The notes beneath the pieces were generated by a model. The model did not search any database. It had not been told where the DNA came from and saw only the letters and a list, made by a program, of their open reading frames with translations. A stretch of DNA of 11,081 nt from Comamonas sp. lk (GTDB lineage Bacteria; Pseudomonadota; Gammaproteobacteria; Burkholderiales; Burkholderiaceae_C), in contig CAMDKE010000056.1 in the NCBI GenBank assembly GCA_945901215.1, positions 1 to 11,081 on the forward strand, written 5' to 3'. The position numbers and the translations under genes were made by a program. Every line of letters begins with the position of its first letter. Positions within the stretch are counted from its first letter, which is position 1. Positions 1-6,596 of the stretch are shown here, piece after piece.

Positions 1-94
1 AGTAGGAGGCTAGCCGACGCGACAAAACCAAATGTGGACTTTGGCCCCCCTCTCTCGCCCGCTGGGCGAGAGAGGGGTTGGGGGAGAGAGTGGG
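1..94. repeat. 94-bp direct repeat, copy 1
   Basis: This unit recurs 264 bp downstream at 265-358 with only four mismatches over 94 positions. It contains a short motif, AAAACCAAATGTGG (24-37), followed by a perfect hairpin at 47-77. It may extend left beyond the window edge. GC-rich hairpin units of this kind are common intergenic repeats in Burkholderiales and relatives; I cannot name a family from sequence alone. The open frames across it give low-complexity Pro/Arg/Gly peptides and are not believable genes. Confidence 0.85.
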
Positions 95-176
95 CAAACC
101 CCACCTCCCTATCCCCCCGGCCCCCGTTCCCCCCCGGCGGGGTAGAAAGGGGGAGCGGACAGCCACATTTGGTTTT
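24..176. repeat. inverted-repeat-bounded element, MITE-like
   Basis: AAAACCAAATGTGG at 24-37 is matched by its exact reverse complement at 163-176, giving a 14-bp inverted repeat around about 125 bp. The interior is C-rich on one side (47-60, 101-135) and G-rich on the other (64-77, 139-153), so much of it could fold. The same 14-mer appears again in direct orientation at 288-301 in repeat copy 2. No transposase is present. The layout is what a small non-autonomous element could leave, but no flanking target duplication could be established. Confidence 0.5.
47..77. repeat. perfect 14-bp hairpin inside repeat copy 1
   Basis: The left arm CCCCTCTCTCGCCC (47-60) is exactly complementary to the right arm GGGCGAGAGAGGGG (64-77), with a three-base loop GCT. 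No T-tract follows, so it does not look like a classical intrinsic terminator. It could form a very stable stem-loop in RNA or act as a REP-like structural element. Confidence 0.85.
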
Positions 177-264
177 TTCGCCCCGGCCACGGCACCACTG
201 GCTACTTCTGTGGAGAGTTTGCCATTTTCAGTTTTTTCTTGCGCCGACGTCTGGGCGCCACGCC

Positions 265-358
265 AGTAGAAGGCTAGCCGACGCGACAAAACCAAATGTG
301 GACTTAGGCCCCCCTCTCTCGCCCGCTGGGCGAGAGAGGGGCTGAGGGAGAGAGTGGG
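265..358. repeat. 94-bp direct repeat, copy 2 (hairpin at 311-341)
   Basis: This is the second copy of the unit at 1-94, differing at four positions and losing similarity after the shared TGGG. Its hairpin at 311-341 is unchanged: all 14 stem pairs and the GCT loop are kept, while the mismatches fall outside the stem. That pattern suggests the fold matters more than the flanking bases, although two copies are too few to prove selection. The remaining 359-435 up to the lysR stop codon shows only a 10-bp palindrome GCGGTACCGC at 415-424 and no gene. Confidence 0.85.
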
Positions 359-435
359 AAGAACGAAGAAACCTGGCTCAAAATCAGCATAGAGCGCCCC
401 AAACCATAAGCGGCGCGGTACCGCCCACCGAAAGG

Positions 436-1323
436 CTAGGCCAGTACCTTTTTCAGCCACTCGGCAAAAGCAGCGCATTCCCAGCGGTCCATCATGCCGG
501 TACGCCAGCACAGGTAATGGGCGTGCGGGCTGAGTACGTTACCCATGAAGGTGTCGCTGCTGCCCAGGCGCACCAGGGAGCCGTTTTCCAGCCAAGGGGC
601 ACCCAGCTTCAGGCGTACCAGTGCAATGCCCATGCCAGCGGCGGCGCCGTCGCACATCAGGCCAATATCGTTGAACTGTGAGCCGTCCACCGGTTCTGGC
701 CAGTCCAGGTGTTGGGCGGCAAACCAGGTGCGCCAGGGCTCCAACGGGCTGCGCAACAGGGGCAAGTTGTGCAGGTCTTGCGCCACCACAAAGGGACCAT
801 GCTCGCGCACAAACGCGGGGGATGCCAATGGCGTGACCACGTCCTTGGTCAGGCAGATGTGCTCCAAGTCGGCGTACCGGCCCGCGCCGAATCGCACCGT
901 GAGATCGGCGTCCTCTGCCACCACGTCCAAGAGCGGAATCGTCACCTGCATGGTGAGCTCGATTTCCGGATAGGCCTCGGTGAATTCGCGCAGCCGGGGG
1001 ATGACAATCGAGCGGGCAAAGGTCGGCGTCAGCGCCAAACGAAGTTTGCGTTTGCCCGGTGCGGCGCTGGAACTGGGGAACCTTTGCAAAATGGCCAGGC
1101 CTTCGCGCACATGGGCCAGGTATTCGCTGCCTTCGGTGGTGAGGGAAAAGTCGGCCCGACCGAACAGTTTGGTGCCGATGATTTGCTCCAACTGGCGCAC
1201 CCGGTGGCTCACGGCGCTGGGGGTGACGCACAGCTCTTCGGAGGCCTGGGTCACGCTGCGCAGGCGTGCGAGCGCCTCAAAAGTCAACAAACACTGAATG
1301 GGGGGAATGCGGGCGGTGCTCAT
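436..1323 (-). CDS. LysR-family transcriptional regulator, GcvA-like
   Basis: A 295-residue protein of normal length for the LysR family. The N-terminal winged helix-turn-helix spans about residues 7-66. It includes the typical recognition helix TPSAVSHRVRQLE (34-46) followed by a GTKLFGR-type wing. The remainder, about 90-295, is the periplasmic-binding-like effector domain. The GCVTPSAVSHR-like helix and the short N-terminus place it nearest the GcvA/AmpR type regulators, but its target and ligand cannot be read from sequence. It is transcribed divergently from psd, and LysR proteins often control their divergent neighbour and themselves. I see no link to CO metabolism beyond proximity. The ATG at 1323 has no clear Shine-Dalgarno sequence; it was chosen because the family HTH begins only a few residues later. 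Confidence 0.88.
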   Translation of the reverse strand: MSTARIPPIQCLLTFEALARLRSVTQASEELCVTPSAVSHRVRQLEQIIGTKLFGRADFSLTTEGSEYLAHVREGLAILQRFPSSSAAPGKRKLRLALTPTFARSIVIPRLREFTEAYPEIELTMQVTIPLLDVVAEDADLTVRFGAGRYADLEHICLTKDVVTPLASPAFVREHGPFVVAQDLHNLPLLRSPLEPWRTWFAAQHLDWPEPVDGSQFNDIGLMCDGAAAGMGIALVRLKLGAPWLENGSLVRLGSSDTFMGNVLSPHAHYLCWRTGMMDRWECAAFAEWLKKVLA

Positions 1324-1420
1324 GGGGGGTGACTATAGGCCACTGACTATAATTTTTGCCTGTCTCCACGCCTCCCAAACGCAGGTGGTGCAGGTCCTGA
1401 TATGCCCACTTGGAGCCGCC
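1324..1420. promoter_or_regulatory. divergent lysR/psd promoter region
   Basis: A consensus -10 hexamer TATAAT lies at 1348-1353 on the plus strand, well placed for psd with a leader of about 60 bases, although no good -35 box is seen 17 bp upstream. The heptamer GACTATA occurs twice in direct orientation, at 1331-1337 and 1345-1351, a period of 14 bp. Read on the minus strand, both copies give TATAGT, which could serve as a -10 for lysR. The paired heptamers could also be an operator. Promoter assignment here is by eye only. Confidence 0.4.
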
Positions 1421-2272
1421 TTGTCTGATCGTTTCTCGGTACTGCCGCAGTACCTGCTGCCAAAAAAGGCGCTCACGGTGTTTGGCGGCTGGGTGGCCAG
1501 CCGCCGCTGGGGCGTACTCACCACGCGCTTGATTGCCTGGTTTGTCCGGCGCTACCGGGTCAATATGGCAGAAGCGGCTAACGCCGATCTGACCAGCTAC
1601 GCCTGCTTTAACGACTTTTTTACCCGTGCCCTGGCGCCTGACGCCCGGCCGCTGTCCGCCAGCACCTGGGTGTGTCCGGTGGACGGCGCCATTAGCCAGT
1701 TTGGCGCCATTGCGCAGGAACAAATCTTCCAGGCCAAGGGCCACACCTACAGCACTACGGCATTGGTGGGCGGCGATGCAGCGCTGGCCGCGCAGTTCCA
1801 AGACGGCAGCTTTGCCACGATTTACCTCAGCCCGCGCGACTACCACCGCATCCACATGCCCTGTGACGGGCGCCTGCGGCACATGGTCTATGTGCCGGGC
1901 GATCTGTTCTCGGTCAACCCCACCACGGCGCGCGGCGTGCCGGGCCTGTTTGCGCGCAACGAGCGGGTGGTTTGCGTGTTTGACACCGACAACGGTCCTT
2001 TGGTCCTGACCCTGGTGGGCGCCACTATCGTGGGCAGCATGGCCACCGTGTGGCACGGTGTGGTCAACCCGCCGCGCCTGCCGCAAATCACCGAGTGGCA
2101 TTACGACGATGGTGCGGTGCACTTGCGCCGGGGCGAAGAAATGGGCCGCTTTTTGCTGGGCTCGACCGTGGTGCTGCTGTGGCCCCGCGCCACGCTGGAC
2201 TGGAACCCGTCCTGGCAGCCCGGCGCGCCCGTTCGGCTGGGCGAGGCCATGGCGCAGCGCGCCGCCGGTTAG
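1421..2272 (+). CDS. psd: phosphatidylserine decarboxylase proenzyme
   Basis: Converts phosphatidylserine to phosphatidylethanolamine at the inner membrane, the last step of PE synthesis. The proenzyme cuts itself at a conserved LGST motif. Here this is at G247-S248, and the serine becomes the pyruvoyl cofactor of the small alpha chain. The other autocatalytic residues fit the family: Asp88 in CPVDGA, and His142 and His145 in YHRIHMP. I place the start at TTG 1421, giving 283 residues. A GGAG sits five bases upstream, and the resulting N-terminus (M)SDRFSVLPQYLLP matches proteobacterial Psd. The frame stays open to an ATG at 1298, but that start would overlap lysR by 26 bp and add 41 residues unlike the family. 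The 3' end converges on xdhC with only four bases between stop codons. Confidence 0.93.
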   Translation: MSDRFSVLPQYLLPKKALTVFGGWVASRRWGVLTTRLIAWFVRRYRVNMAEAANADLTSYACFNDFFTRALAPDARPLSASTWVCPVDGAISQFGAIAQEQIFQAKGHTYSTTALVGGDAALAAQFQDGSFATIYLSPRDYHRIHMPCDGRLRHMVYVPGDLFSVNPTTARGVPGLFARNERVVCVFDTDNGPLVLTLVGATIVGSMATVWHGVVNPPRLPQITEWHYDDGAVHLRRGEEMGRFLLGSTVVLLWPRATLDWNPSWQPGAPVRLGEAMAQRAAG

Positions 2273-2276
2273 CCTT

Positions 2277-3317
2277 CTAGGCCGCTGGCGCGCCGGGCAC
2301 GGCGCAGGACGAATCGGCGTGGGCCAGCACTAAGCCCGCGTTTTTTACTTGCACGATTTCCGCCAAGATGGACACTGCAATTTCCGCCGGCGTTTTAGCG
2401 CCCAAACGCAACCCCACCGGGCCATGCAGGCGGGCGAGTTCGGCGTCTGTCATATCAAAGTGCTCTTTCAGGCGCTCTTTGCGCGCCGCCTGGGTGCGCC
2501 CAGAACCCAAGGCGCCGACATAAAAAGCATCCGATTTCAGTGCCTCCAGCAGCGCCATGTCGTCTAACTTGGGATCGTGGGTCAGGGCCACGATGGCGGT
2601 GTGGGGGTCGGGCAACATCTCACGCACTACGTCGTCGGGCATACCCTCTAAGCGTTGCACCACGCTCAGGTCCAGGGTGGCAGCGTAGTCTTCGCGCGGG
2701 TCGCAGACCAGCACTTCAAAGTCCAGCAGACCGGCCATCTGTGCCACCGTTTGCGACAACTGGCCCGCTCCAATCAGCAGCAAACGCCATTTGGGGCCAA
2801 ACACGGTGGTCAGTGTCTGGCCGTCAAAGGCGATGTCCTGGCCACGCTCAGCGGTGTCCAGGGTCACGACGCCGGTCGCCATGGCCAGGGTGCGCGCCAC
2901 CAACTGGTGGGCGGTGGTGCGCTCCAGCAATTCACAAACCCAGCTCGCGTCAACCAGGGGCTCGTGCACCAGGCGCAAGGTGCCGCCGCAGGGCAGGCCA
3001 AAGCGGGCGGCTTCTTCCTTGCTCACGCCGTAGACGATTTCGCTGGGCAGGTTTGCGGCTGCGGCAGGCGTCGCCGCTGTGGCCGAATGCGCCACCAGGC
3101 TGGTAAACGCTGCTTTGGTGCGGGCGATCAGGTCGTCTTCCACACAACCGCCCGATACCGAGCCGCTCACCAGGCCATCATCGCGCACCGCCAGCAAGGC
3201 GCCGGGCGGGCGTGGCGCGCTGCCCCAGGTTTGAACCACGGTGACTAAGGTGACCGCATGGCCGGCGCGGCGCCAAGCCTGGGCGTCTGACAACACCCGG
3301 ATATCCAAACTGTCCAT
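2277..3317 (-). CDS. coxI: XdhC/CoxI-family molybdenum hydroxylase maturation factor
   Basis: A 346-residue member of the XdhC/CoxI family, whose members help mature molybdenum hydroxylases by binding molybdenum cofactor and promoting its sulfuration and insertion. The N-terminal XdhC_CoxI domain shows TWGSAPRPPG (30-39) and GSVSGGCVE (52-60) with the conserved Cys58. It also shows FGLPCGGTL (106-114). The C-terminal XdhC_C domain is a Rossmann-like fold beginning with LLLIGAGQLS (179-188). Given the neighbouring CO dehydrogenase genes, the substrate enzyme is most likely CoxMSL, so coxI is the best name; a role for another hydroxylase cannot be excluded. The start follows the upstream membrane gene by two bases, and its AGGAG Shine-Dalgarno lies in the last codons of that gene, which implies translational coupling. 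It is placed divergently from coxMSL rather than downstream of it. Confidence 0.87.
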   Translation of the reverse strand: MDSLDIRVLSDAQAWRRAGHAVTLVTVVQTWGSAPRPPGALLAVRDDGLVSGSVSGGCVEDDLIARTKAAFTSLVAHSATAATPAAAANLPSEIVYGVSKEEAARFGLPCGGTLRLVHEPLVDASWVCELLERTTAHQLVARTLAMATGVVTLDTAERGQDIAFDGQTLTTVFGPKWRLLLIGAGQLSQTVAQMAGLLDFEVLVCDPREDYAATLDLSVVQRLEGMPDDVVREMLPDPHTAIVALTHDPKLDDMALLEALKSDAFYVGALGSGRTQAARKERLKEHFDMTDAELARLHGPVGLRLGAKTPAEIAVSILAEIVQVKNAGLVLAHADSSCAVPGAPAA

Positions 3318-3319
3318 GG

Positions 3320-4012
3320 CTACTCCTGCTCAGGGTTGCGATTGCGTAGTGCAAAAAATGCACGGTACAGGGCGACACTGGCGACCATGCCCCAGATCAT
3401 GCCCACAAACATACCCCCCAGCATACCCGGCAAGCTCGACGTCCCGCTAGCCACCTGCCAGCGCACCAGCCACAAGGCGCCAGCCGTCATCCCCAAAAGC
3501 ATCCAAGCTGAGCACAACAGGTTTTGCGTCAGCACCGAGCACAGATAACGCCCGCAATGCTGGCGCAAAAGTCGCAAACTCGGAATAGCCAGAAGGCCCC
3601 CGGTCAGCATGCCCGCATGCATGGCGGGCAAAAAGGCCATGTGCAGCTCCAGGCTCTCTATGAATGAAAGTGACGCCGACTGTGTGCACAGGCTCTCCAG
3701 GCGCGCCGGGCCGCCTAGCAGCAAATCCACCCCCAAGCCCAGCAGCATGCCGCCAAAACCCAAAGACAGCATGATGTAGGGTGGCGAAAGGCCTGCGCGC
3801 TGGGGTCGAACCCAGGTCAAGGCCGCGCAGCCCAGCGCCACCAGCGCCAGCGACACAGCGATCACCGACCCGTAGGAAGTGGCCGCTGCGCTGCCGCGTA
3901 CGCCTAAAGCGAGCAAGGTAGCGCCCACCACCGCGACCAACAAGGACGGTGTAAGCGCAGCCGATCCGATGCTGCGGACCAACCAGTGGGGGGCGGCGGA
4001 AGCCCGGGTCAT
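3320..4012 (-). CDS. six-helix Met/His-rich membrane protein of unknown function
   Basis: I do not recognise the family. The 230-residue product has six likely transmembrane segments at about 16-38, 47-68, 78-99, 124-146, 160-183 and 197-220, with a short basic C-terminal tail. The last helix carries GMxx four times, so Gly196/200/204/208 and Met197/201/205/209 each line up on one helical face. Helix 5 has M171xxxM175. The fourth segment has His124-Met125 and Met131-His132xxMet135. Such Met/His arrays are typical of Cu(I)-handling membrane proteins. The gene is first in an apparent two-gene operon with coxI and diverges from rcoM, so an accessory role in CO dehydrogenase assembly, perhaps copper supply, is inferred and unproven. 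ATG 4012 was chosen because the hydrophobic protein begins there. The frame is open to 4180, but that would add 56 polar residues and cover the putative RcoM sites. Confidence 0.75.
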   Translation of the reverse strand: MTRASAAPHWLVRSIGSAALTPSLLVAVVGATLLALGVRGSAAATSYGSVIAVSLALVALGCAALTWVRPQRAGLSPPYIMLSLGFGGMLLGLGVDLLLGGPARLESLCTQSASLSFIESLELHMAFLPAMHAGMLTGGLLAIPSLRLLRQHCGRYLCSVLTQNLLCSAWMLLGMTAGALWLVRWQVASGTSSLPGMLGGMFVGMIWGMVASVALYRAFFALRNRNPEQE

Positions 4013-4156
4013 CGGGTAAACCCCATGGCTGACTCGCTGTGGGTCTGTAAAAGTAGAGGCTCGTTTCTGCCGAATGCACCAGTTTTTTTGCCCCGGGTCA
4101 CCAAATATTTCATCTTTCGGACTGTAACCAGCTGGCTTTTTACGGTGCACACTGGT

Positions 4157-4203
4157 GAATGAATCGCGCAAAGTTTGCACGAATGTCCGTATACCGGCAT
4201 GAG
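4157..4203 (-). promoter_or_regulatory. putative RcoM-binding triplet upstream of membrane protein/coxI operon
   Basis: Reading the minus strand, three related heptamers occur at exact 20-bp steps: CTCATGC (4203-4197), TTCGTGC (4183-4177) and TTCATTC (4163-4157). The central one is identical to both heptamers upstream of coxM, and the orientation toward the target operon is also the same. LytTR regulators typically bind direct repeats spaced by about two helical turns, so this array is a good candidate RcoM operator. A weak -10-like TACAGT lies further downstream on the minus strand. The assignment rests on visual motif matching only. Confidence 0.5.
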
Positions 4204-4247
4204 GCTTACCCTGCCGTACCGATCTTTAGCCCTTGCGACACCCGCCC

Positions 4248-5060
4248 ATGACCAAAGCCTGCCCCTACCCCTCGTCCGTTGACACTTCCAACGCCACCGG
4301 GCCAAACTCGTGGCTTTACCTATTAGAGCGGTTTGACGTCGGCGTGGTGCACCTGGACCAAGCGCTGCACGTGGTGGGAATGAACGACTACGCCCGACGC
4401 AGCCTGCCAGTGGGCGACAAGCTGCCCTTTGGCAAGATCGTCACCGACTTTCACCCCGAAGCGGCCAAGGCCAAGGTGAAGTTTCTGCTGGGCCAAGCCG
4501 ATTGCCCGGTCAATAACGCACCACCCATGGCCATGATGATCAACATTCCCGAGCGGGTGCTGCTAATTAAGGTGTCCAAAATCGGCGATATGCAGGGTGC
4601 CACCACCGGTTACACGCTGGTGTTTTACGACATCACGGAGGTGGTGAGCAAAGAAGGCAGCGCTGATTCCAAGCGCAAGAGTCTTGACGCTGGCGAAAAG
4701 CGCCAGCTACGCAAAATCCCCACCATCAAGCAAAACCGTGTCATGCTGGTAGACGTGCCCAGCGTATCGTTTATCCGTTCGGAAGGCCATTACACCTGGG
4801 TCCACACGGCGCAAGGCGGGCAGTTTTGCAACATCACTATTGGCGATCTGGAAAGCCGGCTTGACCCCAACCTGTTTTTGCGCGTGCACCGCAGCTACAT
4901 AGTCAACCTGGCGCAGGTCGACGAGATCGTGCGCGACGACGGCCGCATGTCGCTGCGCATGATGGGCTCAACGCCAGTGGAGATACCCGTGTCGCGCGCC
5001 AGCATGGCCAAGCTGATGGAGCAACTGGGCCTGGGTGACACGGTCAACCTCAAAAACTGA
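4248..5060 (+). CDS. rcoM: RcoM-type CO-sensing haem PAS/LytTR transcription activator
   Basis: RcoM proteins are single-component regulators that bind CO at a haem in an N-terminal PAS domain and then activate cox genes through a C-terminal LytTR DNA-binding domain. This 270-residue protein has both, the PAS at about 20-140 and the LytTR at about 160-262 with FLRVHRSYIVN (210-220). Candidate haem ligands align with those known from Burkholderia xenovorans RcoM: His69 as the constant ligand (FHPEA), Cys86 as the ferric ligand and Met96 as the ferrous ligand displaced by CO. The Cys-to-Met distance of ten residues is retained, but the His-to-Cys segment is three residues shorter than I recall for that protein. 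ATG 4248 has no clear Shine-Dalgarno; an in-frame TTG at 4233 would add five residues. It lies between two operons it probably controls. Confidence 0.93.
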   Translation: MTKACPYPSSVDTSNATGPNSWLYLLERFDVGVVHLDQALHVVGMNDYARRSLPVGDKLPFGKIVTDFHPEAAKAKVKFLLGQADCPVNNAPPMAMMINIPERVLLIKVSKIGDMQGATTGYTLVFYDITEVVSKEGSADSKRKSLDAGEKRQLRKIPTIKQNRVMLVDVPSVSFIRSEGHYTWVHTAQGGQFCNITIGDLESRLDPNLFLRVHRSYIVNLAQVDEIVRDDGRMSLRMMGSTPVEIPVSRASMAKLMEQLGLGDTVNLKN

Positions 5061-5198
5061 AAGATTTTCTTTTTTCGTGCAACGGCGGCGCCATTCGTGC
5101 GGCGTTTTTACCGGTTGATTGTTTTGCTTACCAAATCAAAGGCCCGCTGGCTAAAGTGTTATTGCTCAAGTTTTGTTCAGGAATAAAAAGGAGATACC
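5061..5198 (+). promoter_or_regulatory. coxM promoter/leader with putative RcoM-binding repeats
   Basis: TTCGTGC occurs at 5074-5080 and again at 5094-5100, exactly 20 bp apart; extending the comparison to TTCGTGCnnCG keeps nine of nine defined bases. A weaker third element, TTGATTG, follows at 5115-5121. A possible -10, TGTTAT, lies at 5157-5162 without a good -35, as expected for an activator-dependent promoter. AAGGAG at 5188-5193 precedes the coxM GTG by five bases. No intrinsic terminator for rcoM is visible, so some read-through from rcoM into coxM is possible. Confidence 0.5.
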
Positions 5199-6062
5199 GT
5201 GATCCCACCGGCATTTGATTACCACGCACCGCACACCGTGGCCGAAGCTATCGCCCTTCTGTCCTCGCTGGGCGATGACGCCAAGCTGCTCGCAGGCGGC
5301 CACAGCCTGCTGCCCATGATGAAACTGCGTTTTGCCCAACCCGGCACGCTGATTGACATCAACCGCATCCCCGAGCTGCGCGGCATCAGCGAACAGAGCG
5401 GCGTGATCCGTATCGGCGCCATGACCTCGGAAAACGAGCTCATTGCGTCTCCCCTGCTTCAAGCTAAGCTGCCCTTGCTCGTAGAAGCTGCGCTCCTCAT
5501 AGCTGACCCCCAGGTGCGCAACCGTGGAACCATTGGCGGTGACATCGCCCATGGCGACCCCGGCAACGACCACCCGGCGATTGCCATGGCGCTGGACGCG
5601 ACCTTTGTTCTGCAAGGCCCCCAGGGCGAGCGCCAGGTTAAGGCGGTGGACTTTTTCCACGGCACCTACATGACGGCGCTGGCCGAAGACGAAATCCTGA
5701 CCGCCATCCTGATCGCGCCCTTTGCTGCAGGCACTGGGTCCGCCTACCTCAAACTCAAACGCAAGACCGGCGACTGGGCCACAGCGGGCGCCGCCGTGGT
5801 GTTGCGCATGGCTGGTGGCGTGGTCAGCCACGCCAGCATCGGTTTGACCAATGTGGCGCCTACCGCGCTGGGGGCCAGCGACGCCGAAGCCGCGCTGGTA
5901 GGCAAGCCCTTGAGCGACGCCAGCATCGACGCCGCCGTCCACGCGGTGCGCGCCATTTGCGACCCCGCAGAAGACCTGCGTGGCGATGTGGAATACAAAA
6001 CCGCTATGGCCGGTGAGATGACCCGCCGAGCTATCCGCGCCGCTGCAGCCCGCTGCGCCTAA
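5199..6062 (+). CDS. coxM: aerobic CO dehydrogenase, medium (FAD) subunit
   Basis: The flavoprotein subunit of the CoxMSL heterohexamer. It takes electrons from the iron-sulfur clusters of CoxS and passes them toward the respiratory chain. The product is 287 residues, normal for the family. Both FAD-binding signatures are present at the classical positions, AGGHS at 32-36 and TIGGD at 111-115, and the second continues into AHGDPGND. The C-terminal third is the CO_deh_flav_C domain. The start is GTG 5199, supported by a strong AAGGAG five bases upstream and by the family N-terminus beginning with (M)IPPAFDYH. It is the first gene of the structural operon and is followed after 21 bases by coxS. 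A long open frame on the opposite strand across coxM and coxS is a GC-driven shadow. Confidence 0.96.
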   Translation: MIPPAFDYHAPHTVAEAIALLSSLGDDAKLLAGGHSLLPMMKLRFAQPGTLIDINRIPELRGISEQSGVIRIGAMTSENELIASPLLQAKLPLLVEAALLIADPQVRNRGTIGGDIAHGDPGNDHPAIAMALDATFVLQGPQGERQVKAVDFFHGTYMTALAEDEILTAILIAPFAAGTGSAYLKLKRKTGDWATAGAAVVLRMAGGVVSHASIGLTNVAPTALGASDAEAALVGKPLSDASIDAAVHAVRAICDPAEDLRGDVEYKTAMAGEMTRRAIRAAAARCA

Positions 6063-6083
6063 GCCCCTAAAAGGAGACCCCCC

Positions 6084-6575
6084 ATGAGCAAAAAAATCGT
6101 TTCTATGCAGATCAACGGCAAGACCGTTGAAGAGGCCGTCGAGCCGCGCACCCTGCTGGTGCACTTCCTGCGGGAAAAAATGAACCTGACTGGTGCCCAC
6201 ATCGGCTGCGAAACCAGCCACTGCGGCGCCTGCACCGTGGACATTGACGGCCAGTCGGTGAAATCCTGCACCCACCTCACCGTGCAGTGCGACGGCAGCG
6301 AAGTAAAAACCGTCGAAGGCCTGGCCAGCGGCGGCGTTCTGCACGCCCTGCAAGACGGTTTTTACAAAGAGCACGGCCTGCAATGCGGCTTTTGCACTCC
6401 TGGCATGCTGATGCGCGCCTACCGCCTCTTGCAAGACAACCCCAACCCGACCGAAGCGGAAGTGCGGGTCGGCATGTCCGGCAACTTGTGTCGCTGCACC
6501 GGTTACCAAAATATCGTCAAAGCCGTTTTGCATGCGGCCGCCACGCTCCAACAATCCCAAGCCGTAGCGGCCTGA
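6084..6575 (+). CDS. coxS: aerobic CO dehydrogenase, small (2x 2Fe-2S) subunit
   Basis: Carries the two [2Fe-2S] clusters that conduct electrons from the Mo-Cu site of CoxL to the FAD of CoxM. All eight cysteine ligands are visible. The plant-ferredoxin-like cluster uses Cys42, Cys47, Cys50 and Cys62. The helical C-terminal domain uses Cys101, Cys104 (QCGFCTPG), Cys136 and Cys138 (LCRCTGYQNI). At 163 residues it has the usual length. ATG 6084 has an AAAAGGAGA Shine-Dalgarno just upstream. It lies 21 bases after coxM and 21 bases before coxL, which fits a single transcript with balanced subunit synthesis. Confidence 0.97.
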   Translation: MSKKIVSMQINGKTVEEAVEPRTLLVHFLREKMNLTGAHIGCETSHCGACTVDIDGQSVKSCTHLTVQCDGSEVKTVEGLASGGVLHALQDGFYKEHGLQCGFCTPGMLMRAYRLLQDNPNPTEAEVRVGMSGNLCRCTGYQNIVKAVLHAAATLQQSQAVAA

Positions 6576-6596
6576 TAGAACACGAAGGAGACTCTC

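Noticed and set aside
34..345. Small plus-strand frames in the repeat region
   Set aside because: The peptides are Pro/Arg/Gly translations of the hairpin repeats (PLSPAGRERG twice) and have no ribosome site; they are repeat artefacts.
1..358. Possible CRISPR array
   Set aside because: There are only two long direct copies, with no regular short repeats or spacers and no cas genes nearby.
415..424. Palindrome GCGGTACCGC downstream of lysR as a terminator
   Set aside because: It has no loop or T-tract in either direction; a 10-bp palindrome can occur by chance in GC-rich DNA.
2273..2276. Terminator between convergent psd and coxI
   Set aside because: Only four bases separate the stop codons, and I could not find a convincing stem with a T-tract on either strand around the junction.
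4013..4180. N-terminal extension of the membrane protein to 4180
   Set aside because: The added 56 residues are polar and unlike a signal peptide or membrane segment, and the region contains two of the three putative regulatory heptamers; ATG 4012 gives a sensible membrane protein.
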